The notes under the pieces were generated by a model. The model saw only the letters and a program-made list of their open reading frames with translations. It searched no databases and was not told the origin of the DNA. This document shows positions 1 through 7,295 of a DNA stretch of 27,738 nt, piece after piece. The stretch's first letter is position 1. The number at the start of each line of letters is the position of its first letter. The stretch covers positions 1 to 27,738 of the forward strand of contig CAZRNU010000029.1 of the NCBI GenBank assembly GCA_964601515.1. Direction: 5' to 3'. A program made the translations under genes and the position numbers. The DNA comes from PWND01 sp964601515 (GTDB lineage Bacteria > Bacteroidota > Bacteroidia > Bacteroidales > UBA7960).

Positions 1-1
1 G

Positions 2-2254
2 ACAAGCAATGATAATCCGGAGGAAACTCTTCAAACATGGGCAAATTTTGGAGAAGAGATAGATATTATAACTGGTTTAACGGAAGGAATTTATAATATA
101 AAAATTCTTTTTGGAATAATAGGCTCAGGTATTCCGGGCAAAACAACCGATGGCCCATATACTGCTACATTTGCAATTACCGACGATACACCGGATCCTG
201 AAACCTTTACAGTTACATTTAATCTTGACATTTCACCACTTACTGACTTTGATCATGCAACTGAGAAGATATACATCTCAGGTATCCCTAGTTGGATAGA
301 GCCGAGTGTTGATCCAAGTCTTGCACTGACAAGAGTTGATGAAACTGATATTTATACAATCACGTTTGAGCTTGAGGCCGGGGAGTATGATTATAAGTTT
401 TTCCGTAACGAAAGCTGGGATGGTGGAGAATGGGGAGGTCCTCCAAATAGGACAGTTGAAATAACAGAGAATCGCATTGTAAATAACCAGTGGGGAGTTC
501 CCGGCGAAGTTGATGAAGAGAAATTTGAAGTTATCTTCAATCTTGATATTTCGCCGCTTACAGATTTTAACCATGCAACAGAGAAGATTTACATTTCAGG
601 AATTCCGGGCTGGATAGAGCCGGGTGTAGACTCAAATTTGGCGCTTGAAAGAGTTGGTGAAACGGATATATACACAATTGCTTTTGAGTTGGTAGCCGGA
701 AACTATACATATAAATTTTTCCGCAATGAAGGTTGGGAAAATGCTGAAGTTGAAGGAGAAGGCTTAGATCGTGAGATAGCTATTACAGAAGCAATAACTG
801 TCAACCATGTGTGGGCTGACTATGGTGGCGGTGGTGGAGACGACCCGAATTATGGAATTAGAGATGATGATGGTGTTAATCTTCCTACAATCACATATTG
901 GGTTACAGGAGAAACAGAAGATATAACAGAGAGAGGAGTTGATTTTGACGCAAATAATTTAGGTGTTATTGAAGCATTCTATATCAAAGGTGCATCTATA
1001 AAAACTTGGAAAGCTGAAGGTGGTGATGTAACCGGAGCTGATTTTCAATATAAGATTTGGAAATCTGATCAATCTGAACCGGTGAGCTATACTTCAAGAA
1101 ACATTGGATGGTCAAGTAATGATAACCCGGAAGAAAATTTGCAAACTTGGGCTGACTTTGGTGATGAGATTGATGTTATTAATGGACTTACCGAAGGAAT
1201 CTATAGTCTGAAAATAATGTTTAGTATTACCGGACTCGGAATTCCCGGAAAAACTACAGATGGGCCATTTACGGCAACATTTACTCTGGAAGTTACTATT
1301 CCCGAAGATCCTGAAATAGTTTTTGCTAATCTTCAATATCCCGGAAGTGCAACAATTAATGTTGGAGGAAGTGTTGATGTTCTTGCTCAGGTAGATGTGC
1401 AAAATGCTATAATAGACCCTGCCAATGGTGTTGATGGTTTGCAGGTATGGATAGGTTACAACAATGACAATACTAATCCTTCAACTTGGACAAACTGGGT
1501 TGCTGCTTTTTATAATGGAATTAATGAATATACTGACCGTCCTGAATATCAAGGTAATATTGGTTCGGAAATTATTGAACCGGGAACATACTTCTATGCA
1601 AGCAGGTTTAAACTCAATGACGAGGCTTATGTTTATGGTGGTTATAACGTTATGGATGGTGGTTTTTGGAATGGAACAACTAATGTGTCAGGTGTCTTAA
1701 CAGTTAATCAGTCCGCTGTTACATTCCCCGTAACGTTTACGGTAACAAATAATAATATGGATGTCATTGAAGTATATATAAAAGGAGATTTTAATGAATG
1801 GACTGATGTTTTAATGGACAATGCTTCTGATAATATTTGGGAATCCACGTTTTATATACCGGCAGGTACTTATGAGTGGGGTGTTTCCGATCAAAATCTT
1901 GATTGGTTGTTGCCTCAGTTTCAAAACCTTGAATTTACAATAGATGCAGAAGGTAATATAACCGGAGAAACTACTTATACTATTCCTCCAACTGTCTACG
2001 TTGAGCTAATATCTGTCATAAAACCGAATATTTATCCTAATCCTGCTAGAAATTATTTTATAATTGAAATGGATTGGAATATTGCAGAATTAATTAGAAT
2101 ACTCGATGTTAGCGGCAAAATTGTTTTAGAGAAAACTGTTTCAAATGAATCAGACTTAAGGTTTGATACTTCCGGTTTTAGGCAAGGTTTCTATTTTGTT
2201 GATATAAACACAAAAGATGGAAGGTTTGTTTTGCCTCTTATAGTTAACAAGTAA
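2..2254 (+). CDS. Modular secreted glucan-binding protein with T9SS sorting domain (5' end missing)
   Basis: The reading frame is open from base 2, so the gene starts left of the window; 750 residues are visible. It is built of repeated beta-rich modules. A partial module at 2-175 recurs as a complete copy at about 860-1285 (shared residues NPEE.LQTWA.FG and PGKTTDGP). A second module at about 205-500 recurs at 526-828 (ATEKIYISGIP.WIEP, Y.YKFFRNE.W) and again in the downstream amylase. Residues coded at about 1720-1995 (VYIKGDFNEWTD) resemble a CBM48/CBM20-like glucan-binding fold. The last ~80 residues (NIYPNPARNYF...LDVSGKIV...GFYFV) are a type A T9SS sorting domain, so the product is exported through the outer membrane and probably attached to the surface. 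No catalytic motif is visible. I infer that it binds starch or glycogen, partly because an amylase gene follows it. Confidence 0.85.
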   Translation, partial: TSNDNPEETLQTWANFGEEIDIITGLTEGIYNIKILFGIIGSGIPGKTTDGPYTATFAITDDTPDPETFTVTFNLDISPLTDFDHATEKIYISGIPSWIEPSVDPSLALTRVDETDIYTITFELEAGEYDYKFFRNESWDGGEWGGPPNRTVEITENRIVNNQWGVPGEVDEEKFEVIFNLDISPLTDFNHATEKIYISGIPGWIEPGVDSNLALERVGETDIYTIAFELVAGNYTYKFFRNEGWENAEVEGEGLDREIAITEAITVNHVWADYGGGGGDDPNYGIRDDDGVNLPTITYWVTGETEDITERGVDFDANNLGVIEAFYIKGASIKTWKAEGGDVTGADFQYKIWKSDQSEPVSYTSRNIGWSSNDNPEENLQTWADFGDEIDVINGLTEGIYSLKIMFSITGLGIPGKTTDGPFTATFTLEVTIPEDPEIVFANLQYPGSATINVGGSVDVLAQVDVQNAIIDPANGVDGLQVWIGYNNDNTNPSTWTNWVAAFYNGINEYTDRPEYQGNIGSEIIEPGTYFYASRFKLNDEAYVYGGYNVMDGGFWNGTTNVSGVLTVNQSAVTFPVTFTVTNNNMDVIEVYIKGDFNEWTDVLMDNASDNIWESTFYIPAGTYEWGVSDQNLDWLLPQFQNLEFTIDAEGNITGETTYTIPPTVYVELISVIKPNIYPNPARNYFIIEMDWNIAELIRILDVSGKIVLEKTVSNESDLRFDTSGFRQGFYFVDINTKDGRFVLPLIVNK

Positions 2255-2266
2255 GCATATTAAAGC

Positions 2267-2306
2267 TGCCTCATATTTATCATAAAGGTTATGAGGCGAC
2301 ATTTTT
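2267..2306 (+). terminator. Weak hairpin terminator between the two glucan genes
   Basis: GCCTCATA at 2268-2275 pairs with TATGAGGC at 2290-2297, with one T-G wobble outside it (2267 with 2298), and a run of six T follows at 2302-2307 after a short ACA-type gap. The stem is short and the T run displaced, so read-through into the amylase gene is likely. The ATG at 2291 lies inside the 3' arm of this hairpin, which argues against it as a start codon. Confidence 0.5.
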
Positions 2307-2326
2307 TAAAAATTAAAAACAAGACT

Positions 2327-5300
2327 ATGAAGAAAAATATTTTGATTGTTTCGTTGATTATTTCATTTTTGATAATAACAGTTTTTCCGGCTCGTTCTCT
2401 GTCTCAGATTTATCCTCCTGACGGAGTTCGTATGCCCGGTGCTTGGAATGGATGGACAAATACTGCAGGCATGGGTGGTAGTTTTGATCTACAAAGAATT
2501 TCTTCCGGTACTTTAAGATGGCAAACAATATTTCAGTACACCGGAACTACCGGCTCGCAGGAGTTTAAGTTTGTAAGTACTAGCTTTAGTGACCCATGGG
2601 GAAATCAGTGGGCAGCTAACACCAATGTAGGGCTAAATAGCTTGCAAGATTTTACTTATGGAACTCCCAGCGACCCAAATAACAGCATTACTGTTACACA
2701 AAATAAATGGTACACTGTTGTTTTTGAAGATAGTGGATATGAAAATACAAAAGCTGTTTTTATGGAAACTGATTCTCAGCCGGTTAATATAACCGCTGTC
2801 GGTCAAACACCTCCGCTTGTTGAAGCAACTGATAATGTCCTTATAACTGCAAATTTGTCTGCCTCTACTTCTGCGCAGGAAATTTTATATCTCAGATACA
2901 CATCAGATGATTGGACAAGTTCCGTGGCTGTTGAAATGGATAAATCCGGAAGTCAGGCAACAGCTACAATACCGGCATTCCCATCCGATACAAGAGTGGA
3001 ATATTATATCTTCAGCTCTGTGGTGTCAGGATTGTCTTCTAATTATGATCTTCTAACGATTAAGTTTAACAATAATAGTGGAAGTAATTACCATTATATA
3101 GTAGATCAAGAAATTAGCTGTGGCCAGGAAACAAGTCTAATTACAACCGACCCTGCTTTTCCAAGGGAGAACGCGCCATTAACAGTATATTTTAATGCAG
3201 AATTTGGCAACGGTGGCTTGTTTGGATATACTGGTGATGTATATGCCCACACAGGAGTTATAACCAATCTGAGCACTAGTAACACAGATTGGAAATATGT
3301 AGTTACTCAATGGGGTGAAAATACTCCTGAAACTTTGCTTCAGAGACTTGGGCCAAATATGTATTCATTATATATTGAAGACATTCGTGAGTATTATAAT
3401 GTGCCAACAGCAGAAGATATTCTTAAACTTGCCTTTGTTTTCAGAAGTGATGAAGAAACAATAGATGGATACTATCTTGAGCACAAAACCTCATCGAATT
3501 CTGATATTTTGATTGATGTTTATGAATTATCACTAAATGTAAAAATCCTAAGTCCTTCAAAAAGAGAACCCCTTGTTAGTCCTAGCCAATTAATTCCGGT
3601 TTGTGTTGAGGCATTGGAAAATGAAACTTTGGAGCTTTATCTTAATGATAATTTGCTATTGACAGATGAAACATCTTCATTGACTTACCCTCTCGTTACG
3701 TCGGAATTGACCCCCGGTACTCACTGGATAATTGCAAAAGCAATTAGTGGAGCGAATACAGTTTACGATTCTACTGCTATATATCTTAGGGGGCCGGTTG
3801 TTGAAGCTCCTTTGCCTGCCGGAGTTATTAATGGAGTAAATATTCATGAGGATAATAGCGTAACTTTTGTGTTGCACGACCCGGCCGGGTTTAAAGAATT
3901 TGCATTTGTAATCGGTGATTTCAGCAATTGGCAGCCAAATGACGATAATTATATGAAAAAAGACCCTGCAACAAACCGCTTTTGGGTTACTATTTCAGGT
4001 CTTGAACCTCAAAAAGAATATGCTTTTCAATACTTCATCGACAATGAATTAAAAATTGCCTGTGCTTACTCTCAGAAAATTCTAGACCCATGGAACGACA
4101 GATGGATTTCTGAAACTGCATATCCAAATTTAAAATCTTATCCGTTTGATTTAACTACAGGAATAGTTAGCGTTTTTGAAATTGACAGGAATCCATATCA
4201 ATGGGAAATAGAAAACTTTATACCTCCAGCAATTAATGCTACTCAGCCTAATCTTGTCATCTATGAATTGCTGATTCGTGATTTTGTAGAAAGCAGCTCT
4301 ATTTTGGAAGCAACAGAAAAACTAGACTATCTCAAAACTTTGGGTGTTAATGCTATCGAACTGATGCCTATAATGGAGTTTGACGGCAACGATAGTTGGG
4401 GATATGCACCAAACTTTTTCTTCGCTCCTGATAAATATTATGGAAACAGACATGCTTATAAAAAATTCATTGACGAGTGCCACAAAAGAGATATTGCCGT
4501 TATACTCGACATTGTGCCAAATCATGCCTTTGGGCAAAATCCTATGGTAATGATGTATTTCGACCATGACGCGGGATCTTGGGGCCAGCCGGCAGCAAAT
4601 AATCCTTGGTTTAATCCCCAGGCCACTCATCCTTACAGTGTTGGATACGATTTTAATCATGAAAGTCCTCATACAAGAGAGTTCTTTAAAAAAGTGTTTG
4701 CATACTGGCTTGAAGAATTCAAAGTTGATGGCTTTAGAGTCGACTTGTCGAAAGGGCTTACTCAAAACAATTCCGGCGATGATTTAGGCGCCTGGAGTGC
4801 TTATGACCAGTCGAGAATTAATATTCTAACGGATTATTACAACCATATTAAATCAGTTAAACCATCAGCTTATGTGATATTAGAGCATTTTGCCAATAAT
4901 GATGAAGAAGTAGTTCTTGCAAATGGTGGTAATTTGATGTGGGGAGATATGAATGGTCAGTTTAATCAAAATACAATGGGGTGGAATTCTAATCACGATT
5001 TTTCCTGGGCATACTTTGCTATTAGAGGATTTACATATCCTAATTTAATCCCATATATGGAAAGTCATGATGAAGAGAGATTAATGTATAGAAATTTGGA
5101 ATATGGCAACACAGGAGCTAATACCTTAGAAGGTGCATTGCAAAGAATGGCAGCAGCAACTGCTATGTACATGACTATTCCCGGACCTAAAATGATTTGG
5201 CAGTTTGGTGAGCTTGGCTACGACTATAGTATTAACTATTGCCCCGATGGAACAATTAGTGGCGAATGCAGAACATCAAGAAAGCCTGTTCGTTGGGATT

Positions 5301-6448
5301 ATCTTGATAATCCTGACAGACAGCGACTCTTCCTTTCGTATGCTGCTATGATAAAACTAAAAACTGAACATGAAGCTTTTCGCCTAGGAACTTTCACTCA
5401 AGATCTCAGTGCTCTGGGAAAAAGAATGTGGATAGCACATTCAAGTATGAATGTATCTGTCTCAGCTAACTTCTCAACTACAGGGTTTAATATGCAACCC
5501 GGTTTCCAAAATACCGGAACATGGTATAATTACTTTACCGGAGAAAGCTTTGAAGTTACCGACATGGGCGGACATACAATTTATTACAACCCCGGCGATT
5601 TCTACGTATTTGTTAATCAGAATCTTGGAAAGCCTTTCTTTGATGTTGGCGTAAAGGTTATTTCTGATATAGACGAATCTCCAATCGAAAATGCAACAAT
5701 TGACTTTGGTGTAGCAGGGATGAGAATGTCTGATGTGAATGGGGAAGGAGCTTTTGTGGCAATGCCCGGAGATTATACTCTTACTGTTACAAAATTTGGT
5801 TGGGAAACATATACTCAAGTTGTAACAATTTCTCAAGATTTGGATATTGTTATTAGAATGTTTGAAGCCGAAATGCCCGATGTCTTTAATGTTACTTTCA
5901 ATGTTGATATGTCGCAAGCTGAAGAATTTGTAGCCGGAACAGATAAGGTTTATATTTCAGGAATTCCATCATGGATACAACCGGGAAATGACCCAAGTCT
6001 TGAACTTTCAAGAATAGACGAATCGTTGATTTATACAATTGCTTTCGAACTTGAGGCCGGCGACTATGAATACAAATATTTTATGAATGCCGGATGGGAT
6101 GGTGGTGAATGGGAAGGTGAACCAAATAGAGAAATTACGGTAGAATCTGATATTGTTATTAATGATGTTTTCGGAGTGCTGGATGATGACGACGATAATA
6201 GTATTTCAAATTTTCTTGATAAGGATGATGTTATAATTTATCCTAACCCTACAAATGGGATTTTATACATAAATAAACCCTATAATTCCATTGTGTTAGT
6301 TTATGATATTAATGGAAATCGCCTTTTTGAAAATTACTCCACTGATGAAAGTATCAAAATTGATATGAATAATATTAATAGTGGGTTGTATTTTATTAAG
6401 ATAGTTTCCGGAAAAAATGTAATTGTCAAGAAGTTAATTAAGAACTAG
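2327..6448 (+). CDS. Secreted multidomain GH13 alpha-amylase family enzyme with T9SS sorting domain
   Basis: Hydrolyses alpha-1,4-glucans outside the cell. I chose the start at 2327 because it gives a clean signal peptide (MKKNILIVSLII..., ending near SLSQ); the ATG at 2291 sits in a terminator hairpin and adds 12 charged residues. Numbering from this start, 1373 residues: N-terminal beta modules (about 30-500), a CBM48-like domain (about 505-600, FVIGDFSNWQPND), then the GH13 barrel. The four GH13 regions are present: DIVPNH (D728, H733), DGFRVDLS (nucleophile D806), ILEHF (acid/base E853) and MESHDEE (D915). After the barrel come a carboxypeptidase-regulatory-like beta domain (about 1095-1170), one starch-binding-like module shared with the upstream gene, and a T9SS sorting domain (IYPNPTNGILYI). 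Exact specificity (amylase, pullulanase or branching-like) cannot be told from motifs alone. Confidence 0.93.
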   Translation: MKKNILIVSLIISFLIITVFPARSLSQIYPPDGVRMPGAWNGWTNTAGMGGSFDLQRISSGTLRWQTIFQYTGTTGSQEFKFVSTSFSDPWGNQWAANTNVGLNSLQDFTYGTPSDPNNSITVTQNKWYTVVFEDSGYENTKAVFMETDSQPVNITAVGQTPPLVEATDNVLITANLSASTSAQEILYLRYTSDDWTSSVAVEMDKSGSQATATIPAFPSDTRVEYYIFSSVVSGLSSNYDLLTIKFNNNSGSNYHYIVDQEISCGQETSLITTDPAFPRENAPLTVYFNAEFGNGGLFGYTGDVYAHTGVITNLSTSNTDWKYVVTQWGENTPETLLQRLGPNMYSLYIEDIREYYNVPTAEDILKLAFVFRSDEETIDGYYLEHKTSSNSDILIDVYELSLNVKILSPSKREPLVSPSQLIPVCVEALENETLELYLNDNLLLTDETSSLTYPLVTSELTPGTHWIIAKAISGANTVYDSTAIYLRGPVVEAPLPAGVINGVNIHEDNSVTFVLHDPAGFKEFAFVIGDFSNWQPNDDNYMKKDPATNRFWVTISGLEPQKEYAFQYFIDNELKIACAYSQKILDPWNDRWISETAYPNLKSYPFDLTTGIVSVFEIDRNPYQWEIENFIPPAINATQPNLVIYELLIRDFVESSSILEATEKLDYLKTLGVNAIELMPIMEFDGNDSWGYAPNFFFAPDKYYGNRHAYKKFIDECHKRDIAVILDIVPNHAFGQNPMVMMYFDHDAGSWGQPAANNPWFNPQATHPYSVGYDFNHESPHTREFFKKVFAYWLEEFKVDGFRVDLSKGLTQNNSGDDLGAWSAYDQSRINILTDYYNHIKSVKPSAYVILEHFANNDEEVVLANGGNLMWGDMNGQFNQNTMGWNSNHDFSWAYFAIRGFTYPNLIPYMESHDEERLMYRNLEYGNTGANTLEGALQRMAAATAMYMTIPGPKMIWQFGELGYDYSINYCPDGTISGECRTSRKPVRWDYLDNPDRQRLFLSYAAMIKLKTEHEAFRLGTFTQDLSALGKRMWIAHSSMNVSVSANFSTTGFNMQPGFQNTGTWYNYFTGESFEVTDMGGHTIYYNPGDFYVFVNQNLGKPFFDVGVKVISDIDESPIENATIDFGVAGMRMSDVNGEGAFVAMPGDYTLTVTKFGWETYTQVVTISQDLDIVIRMFEAEMPDVFNVTFNVDMSQAEEFVAGTDKVYISGIPSWIQPGNDPSLELSRIDESLIYTIAFELEAGDYEYKYFMNAGWDGGEWEGEPNREITVESDIVINDVFGVLDDDDDNSISNFLDKDDVIIYPNPTNGILYINKPYNSIVLVYDINGNRLFENYSTDESIKIDMNNINSGLYFIKIVSGKNVIVKKLIKN

Positions 6449-6462
6449 GCTTTCTGTTTTTT

Positions 6463-6509
6463 ATGAGGCTGCTTAATTTGAATAAAATTATAAGCAGCCT
6501 CATTTTTTT
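6463..6509 (+). terminator. Strong intrinsic terminator after the amylase gene
   Basis: A perfect 13-bp stem, ATGAGGCTGCTTA at 6463-6475 with TAAGCAGCCTCAT at 6491-6503, has a 15-nt loop and is followed by a T run to 6509. The arm shares the GCNGCCTCAT core with the weak hairpin at 2267, so the two terminators look like diverged copies of each other. Confidence 0.9.
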
Positions 6510-6527
6510 ATTCTCCATTTAATTGCA

Positions 6528-6535
6528 TAATTTTG
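6528..6535 (+). promoter_or_regulatory. Candidate -7 box for the YjbQ-family gene
   Basis: TAATTTTG fits the Bacteroidota -7 consensus TAnnTTTG, 27 bases before the start codon and just after the amylase terminator. No clear TTTG -33 element is seen at the right distance, only a T-rich stretch. Confidence 0.35.
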
Positions 6536-6562
6536 TGTGAATTTGATAAAGGTTAAAACCAA

Positions 6563-6985
6563 ATGAATATGCAAAAAACTGTTACCATTAAAACCTACCA
6601 AAGAGAATGTCTTGTTGATATTACACGTGAGCTTGTTGATTTTGTCAGTAAAAGCGGTGTTGATAGTGGTCTTGTAAATGTTTATGCTCACGGGGCAACA
6701 GCAGCTATAATGATTCAGGAAAACTTTGATGAAAGTGTGCAGAAAGATATGGTAAGATTAATGCGTAGAATAGTACCCAGAGGTATTTGGCTTCATGACA
6801 GTCAGGATGGAAATGGCGATTCACACCTTAAAGCCGGAATTATAGGACCTTCTGAAACTATCCCGATACAAAATGGAAGGTTAGGGCTTTCTACATGGCA
6901 AAATGTATTTTTCTGTGAATTCGACGGTCCAAGAGAAGCAAGGCATGTTTTGGTTACCATAATACCTATTCAGCCCTCAACCTAA
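6563..6985 (+). CDS. YjbQ/UPF0047 family protein (secondary thiamine-phosphate synthase-like)
   Basis: A 140-residue cytoplasmic protein of normal length for the YjbQ (UPF0047) family, some members of which have weak thiamine-phosphate synthase activity. The real role is not settled. Family features visible: an AHGATAAIMIQEN segment near residues 42-55, matching the usual HTTAAI...NE signature but with one extra residue after the His; GDSHLKAGIIGPS (about 92-104); and the signature GRLGLSTWQNVFFCEFDGPR (about 107-126). It stands alone between a strong terminator upstream and a gene-poor stretch downstream, so it is probably a single-gene unit. The ATG at 6569 is an alternative start. No TPP riboswitch or other thiamine gene is seen nearby. 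Confidence 0.88.
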   Translation: MNMQKTVTIKTYQRECLVDITRELVDFVSKSGVDSGLVNVYAHGATAAIMIQENFDESVQKDMVRLMRRIVPRGIWLHDSQDGNGDSHLKAGIIGPSETIPIQNGRLGLSTWQNVFFCEFDGPREARHVLVTIIPIQPST

Positions 6986-7295
6986 TCAGGCTTTTTTATA
7001 TTAAAGCCAATCTCTCCACATACTAGATTATACCTAAGTAAATTTAACCTAATACCATTTATAAGGGTTATTTATAATGTAATCTGAAATCCTTTGGTAT
7101 TTCGTGTCCCTGAGTTTTAAAATATTATAGAGCTGTATTTATTGTAGTGGGGAATTAATGTAATTTCATAAAAAACCTATTATTGGAGTTTTGTTTTTTG
7201 TAACATCAGAAAAAATATTCCAAGTTTTATTAGAATGGAATCACTCATTGAACAAGATATTTTATAGAGTGTTTAATAACAAAAATGACATTGAT
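6986..7295. other. Intergenic stretch before the TPR-CHAT gene
   Basis: About 310 bases without a supported gene. It contains a short inverted repeat just after the YjbQ stop (GGCTTT at 6989 with AAAGCC at 7003), which lacks a T run on its 3' side and so is a poor terminator. I see no convincing promoter for the next gene; TATTATTG at 7178-7185 is one mismatch from the -7 consensus. The reading frame of the next gene is open from 7191, but that part encodes no signal-like sequence. Confidence 0.5.

Noticed and set aside
4322..5917. Two 147-residue antisense open frames within the amylase gene (4322-4765 and 5474-5917)
   Set aside because: They lie opposite a strongly conserved GH13 gene and have no recognisable motif or start signals, so they are shadows of its codon use.
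6463..6562. TPP riboswitch before the YjbQ-family gene
   Set aside because: Only a plain terminator hairpin and a short leader are present; there is no room for, or sign of, the conserved riboswitch core.
6986..7010. Terminator after the YjbQ-family gene
   Set aside because: The GGCTTT/AAAGCC stem is only 6 bp and no T run follows it.
7191..7295. Start of the TPR-CHAT protein at 7191
   Set aside because: It adds 35 residues without an export signal before a perfect signal peptide that begins at 7296.
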